A stretch of 59,622 nucleotides of DNA from CAZOWL01 sp964583605 (GCA_964583605.1 CAZOWL010000014.1:1-59622); one strand, 5' to 3'; numbered from the stretch's first letter, positions 36,461 through 45,884 are shown. Made by a program: numbers and translations. The notes: generated from the letters alone by a model not told the origin.

Positions 36461-37527
36461 GTTGGCGCCAGGGCGAGCAGCGGCTTGGCCGCAGCCATGC
36501 ACTCCGCGACCGTGATCAGGCGCATGCACATGAAACGTCCCTCGCAGGTCGGGTCGCGTCGGCAGGGCGAGCAGCCGAGCGCGTGGTAGAGGATGCGAGC
36601 ATCGGCACGGCCGATGTCCAGATAGGGGCGCGTCGAGCCGAAGAGCGCGAGCGTCGGACGACGCAACGCGATGCCCATGTGCGTGAGTCCCGTATCGACG
36701 CCGATCACCAGCCGCGCGCGCGCGATCATCGCCGCGGCCTCCAGCAGGCGTGTCTCACCGGCCAGATCGACGAGGTCGCCCCGGGTCTGCTCGCGGATGC
36801 GCCCGGCTGCGGCGCGGTCGCCCGGTCCGCCGAGGAGGACCGCTTGCAGGCCAAGCTCGTCTCGGACCCGCCCCGCCAGCTCGGCCCAGCGCGGCTCGAG
36901 CCAGTGCTTCTGCGGCCGGGTCGTGAACGGGCAGAGCACCGCGTAGCCGCCGCTCAGACCATTGCGACGAATCTGCGCCTCGGCGAACGCGGTCTCGGTC
37001 GCACCGATGTGCAGCGCCATCGCGAAATCCTCGACCGGCAGACCGAGACTCTCGGCGAGGAAGCGGTACTCTGAGCCGACCTGTCGGCTGTCCCCACCGC
37101 GCGGCAGCACTTGGGTCATCAGCAGTCCACTGCCCTCGCGCGATCCTAAGCCGATCCGGCGGCCGGCCCCGCTCAGCCGGGTCACGAGGCCGCTCTTCAT
37201 CAAGCCCTGCAGGTCTACGGCGAGGTCGAAACGGCACTCATGAAGCGTGCGACGGAACTCTGCGAGGGCATGCGCCAACGCGACGAACCGGCGGCCTTCC
37301 CAGAGCGTGAGCCAGTCACGCCGCGGCCATACGATGACGTCGGCCAGGCCGGGGTGATACTGCAGCAAAGGGGCGCACTCCGGCTGCGTCAGCCAGTGGA
37401 TCTCGGCGTCCGGCTCTGCGCGCCGGAAGGCATCGATCAGAGGGGTGGCGAAGAGGACATCGCCGATGGCGGAGAGGCGAACAAGCAGTATCTTCAACTC
37501 GGTGAGTCGGCGATTCTTCTGGGACAT
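36457..37527 (-). CDS. Family 9 glycosyltransferase (heptosyltransferase-like)
   Basis: 356 residues. Opens with LKILLVRLSAIGDVLFATPLIDAFRR, the standard GT9 start, followed by DLAVDLQGLMKSGLVTRLSGA, LCPFTTRPQKHWLEPRW and VIGVDTGLTHMGIALRRPTLALFGSTRP. This pattern fits ADP-heptose:LPS heptosyltransferase I, working at the cytoplasmic face with ADP-heptose made by HldE and GmhA (present at 50-52 kb). The start (37527) is uncertain: an ATG 19 codons upstream also exists and neither has a clear ribosome site. WaaC is the nearest named enzyme. Confidence 0.85.
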   Translation of the reverse strand: MSQKNRRLTELKILLVRLSAIGDVLFATPLIDAFRRAEPDAEIHWLTQPECAPLLQYHPGLADVIVWPRRDWLTLWEGRRFVALAHALAEFRRTLHECRFDLAVDLQGLMKSGLVTRLSGAGRRIGLGSREGSGLLMTQVLPRGGDSRQVGSEYRFLAESLGLPVEDFAMALHIGATETAFAEAQIRRNGLSGGYAVLCPFTTRPQKHWLEPRWAELAGRVRDELGLQAVLLGGPGDRAAAGRIREQTRGDLVDLAGETRLLEAAAMIARARLVIGVDTGLTHMGIALRRPTLALFGSTRPYLDIGRADARILYHALGCSPCRRDPTCEGRFMCMRLITVAECMAAAKPLLALAPT

Positions 37528-37621
37528 CACGGGCGAGCTTGCGAGGGCGCGCAGCGCCTTGCGACTCGGCAAGCATGCTACCATGTCGCGTGATTTGGTA
37601 CGTCGACCAAAACGCCGTACG

Positions 37622-37742
37622 ATGAAATCCGCACAGCGCGTTCGCTCCCTCGCCCCGGGGAGAGGATTTGGGTGAGGGAGCGATCAGGAGCGAGGCGCTG
37701 TATCATGGTCCGGCGTTGCTCGGCTCGGCCCATGATCGTCAG
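37622..37742 (+). repeat. Two-hairpin intergenic repeat, copy F (diverged)
   Basis: The least conserved copy. It keeps the ATGAAATCCGCACAGCGCG start, the GGGTGAGGGAGCGATCAGGAGCG centre and the CATGATCGTCAG end, but the palindrome arms carry several mismatches. It lies between the heptosyltransferase and the B12-binding gene. Confidence 0.8.
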
Positions 37743-37856
37743 ACGGGATTGACCGAGGACCTCCTGATCGGAGTGCGATCCTGGGGTGAAAAGGCGGCGA
37801 TATGGTCTTCATTGCTTGGGCGCTGAGCGCATCAAGCTAATGACGATCCATCGAGC

Positions 37857-38570
37857 TCAACGCTGATCGGAGCGCTCTGCATCGGAGCGCTCTAACCAGC
37901 TGCGTAGCTCAAACAAGTCGGCGAAGCAGGTCACACCGGGGAATCCTTCCAGTCCCGGCGCGGGCGCTCGGCTCAGGCCTTGGCCGCCCGCGATGATCGG
38001 CACGGTAGGCACGGCAGCGCGCACGGCGACGATCATTCGTTTCAGACCGGCGAAATGGGAGCTGACACTGATGGACAGGCCTACTACATCCGCGTTGGTC
38101 GCCCGTGCCGTGCTCACGAGCTCCTCTGAGGTGGTTCCTGCGCTGAGCTGAATCGCATCCCACCCGTGCATCTCGAATAGATCGGAGACCATCCGTGCGC
38201 CGATGTCGTGCCGCTCCCACTCAGCGGGCGCCAGCACAACTGTGCACCGTTGCCGCTCGAGTGCCAGCAGGTGAGGAAAGGCCCGGTTCATGAGGCGCTC
38301 CACAATGGCCGTGGCCAAGTGCTCGCTGGCAACCGAGAGCTGATTCGACTCCCAGAGGCGTCCTACGGCGTAGAGCGCAGGCTTGAAGTAGCTCTCGTAG
38401 AGATCAATGACTGGCTCACCCTTTGCCACCAGTCTTTGCACAATCTGTTCACAGGCCCGCCGGTCCCCTCGCACGAGCGCTTCCTGAAACGCGATGGGCG
38501 AGACATCCGCGCTGTTCGCGAGAATCGCATCTGGCTCGCTTGGCATCGCGGCCGGTGTCTGGAAGGTCAC
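37857..38570 (-). CDS. Cobalamin-binding domain protein (AerR/PpaA/CarH-like)
   Basis: 237 residues. A four-helix cap (about 25-100, with RLWESNQLSVASEHLATAIVERLM) is followed by a Rossmann-like B12-binding domain (about 105-225) with APAEWERHDIGARM, LSAGTTSEELV, VVGLSISVSS and IIAGGQGL. The metal-ligand motif is ExxH-type (ERHDIG), as in light- and redox-sensing B12 regulators, rather than DxHxxG. No DNA-binding domain is attached, so it may act through a partner, as AerR does with CrtJ/PpsR; that is inference. Two similar 31-bp repeats lie upstream. Confidence 0.8.
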   Translation of the reverse strand: MTFQTPAAMPSEPDAILANSADVSPIAFQEALVRGDRRACEQIVQRLVAKGEPVIDLYESYFKPALYAVGRLWESNQLSVASEHLATAIVERLMNRAFPHLLALERQRCTVVLAPAEWERHDIGARMVSDLFEMHGWDAIQLSAGTTSEELVSTARATNADVVGLSISVSSHFAGLKRMIVAVRAAVPTVPIIAGGQGLSRAPAPGLEGFPGVTCFADLFELRSWLERSDAERSDQR

Positions 38571-39067
38571 CGTCTGCTATTTCGCCTAGTCGGAGTGCGA
38601 GTCAGACGTGCGCCTGACGAGGTCGGAACCTCGTCTATTTCGGGCTCGCCTGCGTCTGTGTGCACGGTAGTTACCGATAGATTATGGTACCCGCCCAAGT
38701 GCTTGGAGCACAGTAGCCCCACGTAAAACTCGGTAGCTCCAGTTAGACTATGGTACCTGCCAGCCGTGCACCGTTAACCGGCCCACAATCTCATGTCGGC
38801 GTCGTGGAGGACAGGTGACAGGTCCTCGGGGCTCGGTGGATTCGATCGAGCCGCAGCTGTACCGATGTCTTCGGCGAACTGTCGGCGCTTCTCGGCCGGT
38901 CACGCCGCGGCCGGCCGACTCCGTCCCCTGGCCGCATTCCGCTGGCCCGTGGATATGGCGGCCCAGCAGATCGCTGGCCTGATGTCCGTTGAGACGCGAC
39001 CGCCGATGCCCCTCGCTGCCCCGCACAGGCGCTGGTCGCCCCGCCGCGCGGAGAAGTGGAGCCCGCG
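38571..39067. other. Divergent intergenic region with two direct repeats
   Basis: 497 bases, no gene supported. Two imperfect 31-bp direct repeats at 38665-38695 and 38731-38761 share CGGTAG and TATGGTACC-GCC. They lie 95-190 bases upstream of the B12-binding gene and some 300 upstream of the CPBP protease. They look like operators. Confidence 0.5.
38665..38761. promoter_or_regulatory. Pair of imperfect direct repeats, possible operator
   Basis: Unit 1 (38665-38695) begins CGGTAGTTACCGATAG and ends ATTATGGTACCCGCC. Unit 2 (38731-38761) begins CGGTAGCTCCAGTTAG and ends ACTATGGTACCTGCC. Their starts are 66 bases apart. By position they suit a regulator of the B12-protein gene, whose minus strand reads CATAAT and CATAGT -10-like hexamers inside the units. 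Confidence 0.45.
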
Positions 39068-39931
39068 ATGAGAGAGACCGCGTTGTTCTTTCTTTTCCTG
39101 CTGATCTGCCTGAGCGTCGCCGCCTTGCTGACGGTGCCATTGGTGCAGACCGGCTGGCTCGACTACCCGGCCCACAGGATCATGGGGCGACTGGCCCAGG
39201 CGCTGATCCTGGTCGGGCTCTGGCCTTTCCTGCGCTGGCAGGGCGTGGGCTCACGCTCGGCGCTTGGTTATGGGGCGCCGCGGGCGATCATCGCCAGGTC
39301 CATTGCCGCAGGTTGGCTCCTGGGTGTCGCCATCATGGTGCCGTTGGTGGGCGCCTTGCTTGCCCTGGCCGTGAGAGAACCGGACCTTGCACGATGGTCG
39401 GAGATCGCCGAGACGGCGCTGCGGGCGCTGGCGTCGGGGCTCGTGATCGGGATCCTCGAAGAGACCTTCTTCCGCGGCGCGCTCTATGCTGCGATCCGCC
39501 GGCGCGGCACCTGGCTCGCGGCCGCCGGCTGGTCGGCGCTGCTCTACGCCTTGCTCCATGTCATGAAGCCGGGTCCCGTGCCGGCGGCGGAGACATTCGA
39601 TTGGCTCGCAAGCGGACAGATGTTTCTTCAGGTGTTCAGCCGGGTCCTGGATTGGTCCCACCTCGATTCGCTCGCCGCCCTATTCCTCGTCGGCATCTTT
39701 CTCGCCCTCGTGCGCGAGCGCACCGGCCACGTCGGCTGGTGCATCGGCCTGCATGCCGGTTGGGTCTTCACGATCAAGCTCACGCACAGCCTGAGCGACG
39801 GCAACGCCGACGCCGGGATGGCGTTTCTTGTTGGTGACTACGACGGTGTCATCGGTTGGCTAGCGGCGGCCTGGATCGGCGCCTTGACGATCGCCTTGTG
39901 GCGCCTCAGGCCACCTGCTCGATCGCATTGA
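39068..39931 (+). CDS. CPBP-family intramembrane metalloprotease (CAAX-protease-like)
   Basis: 287 residues with about seven membrane helices. The Abi/CPBP signature is complete: EETFFRG at 131-137, His164 (LLYALLHV) and His229 (IGLHAGWVF). Eukaryotic relatives cut prenylated CAAX proteins; bacterial members act in envelope processing or self-immunity. The ATG at 39068 with GTGGAG upstream is preferred to a GTG four codons earlier. No obvious partner nearby. Confidence 0.87.
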   Translation: MRETALFFLFLLICLSVAALLTVPLVQTGWLDYPAHRIMGRLAQALILVGLWPFLRWQGVGSRSALGYGAPRAIIARSIAAGWLLGVAIMVPLVGALLALAVREPDLARWSEIAETALRALASGLVIGILEETFFRGALYAAIRRRGTWLAAAGWSALLYALLHVMKPGPVPAAETFDWLASGQMFLQVFSRVLDWSHLDSLAALFLVGIFLALVRERTGHVGWCIGLHAGWVFTIKLTHSLSDGNADAGMAFLVGDYDGVIGWLAAAWIGALTIALWRLRPPARSH

Positions 39932-39965
39932 CCCCTACAGCCGGCGCGGAGTCCGGTACCTTCCG

Positions 39966-40087
39966 ATGAAATCCGCGCAGCACCTTCGCTCCTTCGGCCT
40001 CTGGGCGAGGGCTGGGCCGAGGGAACGATCAGGGGCGAGGCGACATTTCATCATCCGGGGTGGCTCGACTCGCCCCATGATCGTTAG
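39966..40087 (+). repeat. Two-hairpin intergenic repeat, copy G
   Basis: Complete copy (ATGAAATCCGCGCAGCACC to CATGATCGTTAG). The first hairpin has several changes (CCTTCGGCCTCTGGGCGAGG). It lies between the CPBP protease and the large GGDEF/EAL gene, 204 bases before the latter. Confidence 0.9.
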
Positions 40088-40291
40088 GCTGGATCGTTCG
40101 TCGTTGCGAGCATCGCGCGTCGTGAGATGTCTCGCTAGGCCCGCAGATTGGTCCTTCTCTATAATTTTCGCCTGTTCGTGAATGACCCGATCACTGCCAC
40201 CTGGCCGTCGTCGCCAGTGATCGGCCTCGGTACGCCAGCCGCCTCATCGCTTGGCTCGTGCACCCTGATTCGACCCGGCCTAGCGATCGAC

Positions 40292-43200
40292 ATGAGCCAA
40301 GACCAAGACCCCAAGCCTCCGTCAACATTAGTCCGGCCTTCGCACGCGGCCCGGATCGCGTTCCTCTACGCGCTCGCGGCCGGTGCCTGGATCATCGCCT
40401 CCAGTCATGGCCTGGGGCTCGTCGCGGTGGACCCAGTCGTTCTCGCGCGCTTCGAGCTGGCGAAGGGACTGCTCTTCGTCGCCGTCACGGCCGGCGTGCT
40501 CTATCTGCTGCTGCGCCTGCGTCCAGACGACGCGCAGGTCATCGCCGAGCCGATCGCCGGATACCGCCTGCACGGCCGGCCGATCTTGCTGGTCGTAGCT
40601 GCGCTGGTGCTACTCAGCCCTCTGCTCAGTGTCAGCATCATCCGGCTGCGCGTCCCGGCGCTGGAAGAGGACGCATTCAGGGAGCTCCAGGCGATCGCGG
40701 AGCTCAAGACCGAGCATCTCCGCTATTGGCTCGCCGAGCGCGTCGGCGATGGCAAGGCCCTGGTAGGTGATGCCGACATCCTCAACGAGATCGCATCCTG
40801 GGTCGCGACCTCGGCCGCGGCGCCGTTGCCCGAGCGCCTGCGGACCACTTTGGAGGCGCTACGACAGGCCCATGGCTACGACACCGTGACACTCTTCTCG
40901 GCCGATGGACAGCCGCTCATCTCTCTGGGAGAAGACCAGGATTCTGCTGATCTCGCCGAGCATCTCTTCTCGCCACCGCGCCTCGAGAACGCCCTGCCCC
41001 ACAGCAAGCTCTTTCGTGATAAGACCGGTCGGCTGCACCTGGATATCGTTGTCCCTGTGCTCGGCAAGCGCCGGGGAGAGCCGCAGGCCTTTGTCGTGCT
41101 ACACGTCGATCCGAACCGCTTCGTGCTACCCTTCGTCCAGCATTGGCCTGCCGCCAGTCGGAGTGGCGAGACCCTGCTGATCCGCCGCGAGGGCGAGGCG
41201 ATAGTCTTTCTCAACCCGTTGCGGCACCTATCCGGGGAGCCTTTGGGTCGGCGACTCCCGTTGGACAGCCCGACTCTCCCGGCCGCGATCGCGATCCGCG
41301 ACGGGCGTCCCGGCTTGACACGGGGAGACGACTACCGCGGCGTAGCCGTGCTCGCCGCCTACCGTCCCGTTCCCGGTACGGACTGGTACCTGGTCGCCAA
41401 ACGCGATCGAGATGAGATCCTCGCGCCCCTGCTGCGCCTGGCACGATGGGTCGGCACGGTCAGCGTCTTCGGCATTTCCGCGTTCGGCCTGATGGTGATC
41501 CTTCTCTGGCGCCAGCAGCAACGCAGCCTGCATCTCGCGCTCTTGGCCCAAACGGCCGAGCGAGATCGCCTCTTACGACACTTCTACGAGCTGCCGTTCA
41601 TCGGCATGGTGATCGCCGACGCGGCGAACAAGCGGTGGCTCCACGTCAATGATCGGATGTGCGAGATCGTCGGCCGCAGCCGTGAGGAGCTGCTGCAGCT
41701 CTCGTGGCCGGATATCACGCACCCACAGGATCTCGCCGCCGATTTCGCCGAGGTCGACCGCATCATGCGCGGCGAATCCGATGGCTACCGCTTGGATAAG
41801 CGCTATCTGCGCCCGGACAAGTCCGTCGTCTATGCTGCCGTCAACGTGCGCTGCGTGCGGCGCGATGACCGCTCGGCCGCCCTGTTCCTCGCGACGATCG
41901 AGGACATCACCGAGCGTCGTCGCAACGAGCAAGAGCTGCGCCGGCAGCGCGACCTCTACGACATGCTCTCGCAGACCAATCAGGCCATGGTCCAATGTAC
42001 CAACCGCACTCAGCTCTTCACCGAGATCTGTCGCATTGCCGTGCAGCACGGCCGCTTCCTGTTCGCCTGGATCGGGCTCGTCGGCGACGAGGCGGGGCAG
42101 CTCCACGGGGTCGTCCGCTTCGGCGAGATGGGCTCTGAGCCGAACGCGTTCTGGGATCCTGAGGACGCGCCGGCCGCACGCGAGCTAACGCGCCAGGCCC
42201 TCGCGAGCGGCGAGCATGCCGTCTGCAACGATCTCGCGGCCGTCGATGAATCGGCATCGGGCGCGGCCACGTTCGCCACAGGTGTGCGCGCCGCCGGGGT
42301 CATTCCGCTCCGTGAGCGCGACCAGTTGCTGGGCCTGATGTTTCTCTACGCCGGCGAGACCGGCTTCTTCAACGAGGACGTGCTCGCCACTCTGCAGGAG
42401 ATGGCGCAGGACCTCGCCTTTGCACTCGAGAAGCTTGGCCAGGTGCAAGCCTTGCGCGACAGCGAGTCACGTTACCACTCGCTGTTCGCCAATCATCACA
42501 CCGTCATGATGCTAGTGGATCCCGCGGATGGACAGATCGTCGAGGCCAATCCGGCGGCTTGCACCTACTACGGCCGCTCGATGGCGCAGCTCCGCGCGTC
42601 CGGCTTCGCGGCACTTGGCACATGCGACGCTCACGGGCAGCCCATCGACATCTCACGAGGCTGGGTCGGCGAGCGGCGCCATGTCGAGGGGCAGCAACGG
42701 CTGCCCGATGGCCAGACCCAGGAGGTCGAGATCTACAGTGCCCCGGTGCGAGTCGCCGGATCCACACTGCTGTTCCTGATCGTCCATGACGTCTCCCAGC
42801 GTAAACGCGTCGAAGAGGCCCTGCGACTCGCCGCCGCGGTCTTCGAGTTCACGCGGGATGGCGTCCTGATCACGGATCTTGTCCCACGCATCCTCGCCGT
42901 CAACCGAGCCTTCACGGAGGTCACCGGCTTCACCGAGGCAGAAGTACGCGGTCAGAGCCCCGCGGTGCTCAGCTCCGGTCGCCAGGACGCCGCCTTCTAC
43001 GCGGCCATGTGGGCGAGCCTGGGCGAGACAGGCCATTGGCAGGGCGAGATATGGAACCGCCGCAAGGACGGCGAGGTGTATCCCGAGTGGTTGAGAATCA
43101 GCCTGATCCATGACGAGCGCGGCGCGCCCAGCCACTATGTTGGCGTCTTTACCGACATCAGCCAGCTCAAACAGTCCGAGGCGCGCCTGGAGTCTCTCGC

Positions 43201-44527
43201 CCATTACGATCCCCTCACGGGCCTGCCGAATCGTCGCCTCGTCGAGTCGCGTCTGCAACAGGCGCTGGCCCGCGCCAGGCGCCATGCCCAGCGCGTCGCT
43301 GTCCTGTTCATCGATCTCGACCGCTTCAAGGCGATCAACGACAGCCTCGGCCATGCCGTGGGCGACGATCTCCTGGTCGCGATCGGGGAACGGCTCAAGC
43401 AGCGGCTCCGGGAGGAGGACACATTGGCGCGGCTCGGCGGCGACGAGTTCGTCCTGCTCGTCGAGGCCGTGCCACACCTTGAAGATGCCGCCGTCGTGGC
43501 GCAGTCCCTGATCGAGCGCCTCCAGGAGCCGTTCCGACTGAGTGCGGGACATGAGGTCTACATCGGCGCGAGCATCGGGATTAGCTTCTTCCCTGACGAC
43601 GCGAACGACGCCGCGGCTCTAATCCAATACGCCGACGTGGCGATGTATCAGGCCAAGGGGCAGGGCCGCAACACCTATCGTTTCTACACCAAGGCCCTGA
43701 CCGATTCCGCAAATCGACGCCTTGCTTTGGAGACGCGGCTCCGTCAGGCGCTCTCGCGCGATGAGTTCGTGTTGCACTATCAGCCGATCGTGGCGGCCGA
43801 TGATAGGCGCTTGCTTGGCCTCGAGGCGCTGGTGCGCTGGGAGCCAAGCGGCCTTGAGACTGTCTCGCCGTGCGATTTCATACCCGTTTGCGAAGAGACC
43901 GGCTTGATCGTTCCACTCGGCGAGTGGGTTCTGCACAAGGCCTGTGAGCAGCTGAAGGCCTGGCTCGACGCCGGCTGCAGACCGATATTCATCGCCGTCA
44001 ATCTCTCGGTCAGGCAGCTGCGCTATCCCGATATGGCACGGCACATTTACGAGACTCTGCAGGCAGTGGACCTAGCCCCGAATCTCCTGCAGTTGGAACT
44101 GACCGAGAGCAGCACAATAGACCAGGGCGAGAAGGCCGTCGCCGCGCTCGACGAGCTCAAGGCGCTCGGCCTGCGGCTCGCGATAGACGACTTCGGAACC
44201 GGCTATTCCTCACTGGCGCACCTAAAGCGTTTTCAGGTCGATCGCCTCAAGGTCGACCGCACCTTCGTACACAATTTGCTCAGAGACCACAACGACCGGC
44301 AGATCACCGTGACTATCATCGAAATGGCCCATAGTCTACAGCTCGAGGTGATCGCCGAAGGTGTCGAGACGGCTGAGCAGCGCGATTGGCTCGCCTCCGT
44401 CGGCTGCGATGCCTTCCAGGGGTTCCTCTTCAGCCCGCCCCTGACCGCGGAGGACGCCTGGGAGTGGATGCAGGCGCACCTTTACCCAGGGGACGGAGAG
44501 ACAGGCCTTGGCCTTCGCGAGAACTGA
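40292..44527 (+). CDS. Large membrane sensor with cache-like, PAS, GAF, PAS, PAS, GGDEF and EAL domains
   Basis: About 1411 residues. Two membrane helices near 15-80 and one near 98-118 precede an extracytoplasmic sensor segment (about 120-375, cache-like). Another helix follows (VGTVSVFGISAFGLMVILLW), then PAS, GAF (FTEICRIAVQHGRFLFAWIGLV), two PAS domains, a diguanylate cyclase with intact GGDEF (LARLGGDEFVLLV) and an EAL domain (GLEALVRWEPS, LELTESSTI, LAIDDFGTGYSSLAHLKRF). Both catalytic motifs look intact, so it may make or degrade cyclic di-GMP. Start chosen at MSQDQDPKPP; a longer form to 40148 has a less likely N-terminus and neither has a strong ribosome site. Confidence 0.88.
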   Translation: MSQDQDPKPPSTLVRPSHAARIAFLYALAAGAWIIASSHGLGLVAVDPVVLARFELAKGLLFVAVTAGVLYLLLRLRPDDAQVIAEPIAGYRLHGRPILLVVAALVLLSPLLSVSIIRLRVPALEEDAFRELQAIAELKTEHLRYWLAERVGDGKALVGDADILNEIASWVATSAAAPLPERLRTTLEALRQAHGYDTVTLFSADGQPLISLGEDQDSADLAEHLFSPPRLENALPHSKLFRDKTGRLHLDIVVPVLGKRRGEPQAFVVLHVDPNRFVLPFVQHWPAASRSGETLLIRREGEAIVFLNPLRHLSGEPLGRRLPLDSPTLPAAIAIRDGRPGLTRGDDYRGVAVLAAYRPVPGTDWYLVAKRDRDEILAPLLRLARWVGTVSVFGISAFGLMVILLWRQQQRSLHLALLAQTAERDRLLRHFYELPFIGMVIADAANKRWLHVNDRMCEIVGRSREELLQLSWPDITHPQDLAADFAEVDRIMRGESDGYRLDKRYLRPDKSVVYAAVNVRCVRRDDRSAALFLATIEDITERRRNEQELRRQRDLYDMLSQTNQAMVQCTNRTQLFTEICRIAVQHGRFLFAWIGLVGDEAGQLHGVVRFGEMGSEPNAFWDPEDAPAARELTRQALASGEHAVCNDLAAVDESASGAATFATGVRAAGVIPLRERDQLLGLMFLYAGETGFFNEDVLATLQEMAQDLAFALEKLGQVQALRDSESRYHSLFANHHTVMMLVDPADGQIVEANPAACTYYGRSMAQLRASGFAALGTCDAHGQPIDISRGWVGERRHVEGQQRLPDGQTQEVEIYSAPVRVAGSTLLFLIVHDVSQRKRVEEALRLAAAVFEFTRDGVLITDLVPRILAVNRAFTEVTGFTEAEVRGQSPAVLSSGRQDAAFYAAMWASLGETGHWQGEIWNRRKDGEVYPEWLRISLIHDERGAPSHYVGVFTDISQLKQSEARLESLAHYDPLTGLPNRRLVESRLQQALARARRHAQRVAVLFIDLDRFKAINDSLGHAVGDDLLVAIGERLKQRLREEDTLARLGGDEFVLLVEAVPHLEDAAVVAQSLIERLQEPFRLSAGHEVYIGASIGISFFPDDANDAAALIQYADVAMYQAKGQGRNTYRFYTKALTDSANRRLALETRLRQALSRDEFVLHYQPIVAADDRRLLGLEALVRWEPSGLETVSPCDFIPVCEETGLIVPLGEWVLHKACEQLKAWLDAGCRPIFIAVNLSVRQLRYPDMARHIYETLQAVDLAPNLLQLELTESSTIDQGEKAVAALDELKALGLRLAIDDFGTGYSSLAHLKRFQVDRLKVDRTFVHNLLRDHNDRQITVTIIEMAHSLQLEVIAEGVETAEQRDWLASVGCDAFQGFLFSPPLTAEDAWEWMQAHLYPGDGETGLGLREN

Positions 44528-44917
44528 AGCGTCTTACCAAAGGGTGACACAGGTCAGGACGACGACCCCGGCGCACGCCTATCCCGAACGCGCCGAAGCT
44601 CTGAGGCCTCTCTGGCGTGCTGCTGCAGTAGACGCCACCGCCGCTGCCGGGCGCCCTGTGGCCGCCGATCGGCGAATTGAGCCAGGGAGTTGAGAAGCCG
44701 GGAATAGAATCCTGATATCACGACCCTTTGCCACCGACTGTAATGATTACTTTCCATCGCCATCAGCGCTGCCCCGCACCATGAAACGATGCGAAGATCT
44801 GGGCTTCGTTGGGCCTCGCCCCTTGGCGCAATTTACCATCGGCCGTTTCACAGCAACAGCTGCAGCCGCAACACCTGCGACCGCAACGCGCGGCATCGAT
44901 CCTCATCACCCGGGTCT
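44528..44917. other. Stretch between the GGDEF/EAL gene and bfd
   Basis: 390 bases between convergent genes. The only candidate is a 47-codon cysteine-rich frame on the minus strand at 44763-44906, listed separately. Otherwise nothing recognisable. Confidence 0.35.
44763..44906 (-). CDS. Possible cysteine-rich micro-protein downstream of bfd
   Basis: 47 codons starting MRIDAARCGRRCCGCSCCC, with seven cysteines in 12 positions, 11 bases after the bfd stop and in the same direction. The cluster resembles a metal-binding peptide, but it is also what a GCAGCAACA-rich stretch would encode by chance. The ribosome site (ACCCGGGTG before ATG) is poor. No family recognised. Confidence 0.22.
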   Translation of the reverse strand: MRIDAARCGRRCCGCSCCCETADGKLRQGARPNEAQIFASFHGAGQR

Positions 44918-45127
44918 CTAGAAGGCGAGCGTAGGCTGGCTGAGTAACACTGGCGCACGCAGCGCGGCGATCGCCTCGTTGACGATCTGCTCGGCGCATT
45001 CCCGGCAGGTGCCGCACCCGGTCGCGATGTCGAGATCCTGCTGCACCTCGTCGAGGCTCCGAGCGCCCCGGCGGACTGCGTCTCGGATCTGTCGATCGCT
45101 GATCGACTGGCAGATACACACATACAT
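44918..45127 (-). CDS. bfd: Bacterioferritin-associated ferredoxin
   Basis: A 69-residue [2Fe-2S] protein that reduces stored iron in bacterioferritin so that it can be released. The cluster ligands are visible: Cys4 and Cys6 in MYVCICQSISDRQI and the CGTC pair in ATGCGTCRECA, the Bfd (BFD-like [2Fe-2S]) pattern. The start at 45127 gives the usual MYVC opening; an in-frame ATG six codons upstream is possible. A Fur-box-like site lies 39-57 bases upstream, and two bacterioferritin genes follow on the other strand. Confidence 0.93.
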   Translation of the reverse strand: MYVCICQSISDRQIRDAVRRGARSLDEVQQDLDIATGCGTCRECAEQIVNEAIAALRAPVLLSQPTLAF

Positions 45128-45165
45128 GCTGGCGAGCCCCGTCATTCAAGCTTCGATAGGCGAAC

Positions 45166-45184
45166 AATAGGAATAGTTCGCATT
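45166..45184. promoter_or_regulatory. Fur-box-like site upstream of bfd
   Basis: On the minus strand this reads AATGCGAACTATTCCTATT. Compared by eye with the 19-base Fur consensus pattern (AATGAGAATCATTCTCATT) it matches at 14 of 19 positions. It lies 39 bases upstream of the bfd start and in the bfd/bfr divergent region. Iron-dependent control would suit both directions. Confidence 0.5.
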
Positions 45185-45419
45185 GTTGTCAATGCTCAGA
45201 TTGCGTGCCGAACGCCGGCGCCGGCGGGTCACGGCGGCCCTCCTCGTCCTCTCGTGGCCTTGAACCACCCATCGACGGGCGTATTTAACTGCTTACGCTG
45301 CGCGGTTCCGGCTCGGTGCCATCGCGCCGAGGTGCGGGCGCGAACCCTAGCTGGCCCTGATGCGGCAGCCCGCTACTGATGCTCAATGCCGATCGGCGAT
45401 GCACACGAGGACTTCGAAG

Positions 45420-45884
45420 ATGAAGGTTGAACCATCGATAAACCGTCAACTCAACGGTGTGCTAAAGATTTCCTTGTCCGCCATCAACCAGTACTTCCTG
45501 CATGCGCGCATGCTCGGGAATTGGGGCTTCCGGTCGCTCGAGGGGCACGAGCGGAAGGCTTCGATCCAGGCCATGCGGCAGGCCGACGAGATCATCGAGC
45601 GAGTGCTCTTCCTCGAAGGTCTACCCAACCTCCAGGACCTCGACAAGCTGCTGATCGGTGAAAACGTCCCCGAGATCCTGAAGAACGATCTCGTCATGGA
45701 GAGCCGCTACCGCGAGGCGCTCGTTCAGGCCGTCGCCCACTGCGAGGCGCAGCGCGATTTCGTGAGCCGACATCACCTAGCCGAGCTGCAAGAGCAATCG
45801 GAAGAGCGCATCGACTGGCTCGAGACGCAGCTCGGCCTGATCGACCAAGTCGGCCTCCCCAACTATCTCGAATCCGCGATCTAG
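45420..45884 (+). CDS. bfr: Bacterioferritin subunit with haem ligand but without ferroxidase ligands
   Basis: A 154-residue four-helix ferritin-like protein, similar throughout to E. coli Bfr (INQYFLHARMLGNWGF, FLEGLPNLQDL, IDWLETQLGLI). In Bfr numbering it keeps Tyr25, the haem-binding Met52 and Glu94, but has Ser18, Ala51, Gln54, Ser127 and Arg130 in place of the diiron ligands Glu18, Glu51, His54, Glu127 and His130. It should bind haem between subunits but not oxidise iron by itself. The next gene has the reverse pattern. Start ATG at 45420. Confidence 0.93.
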   Translation: MKVEPSINRQLNGVLKISLSAINQYFLHARMLGNWGFRSLEGHERKASIQAMRQADEIIERVLFLEGLPNLQDLDKLLIGENVPEILKNDLVMESRYREALVQAVAHCEAQRDFVSRHHLAELQEQSEERIDWLETQLGLIDQVGLPNYLESAI

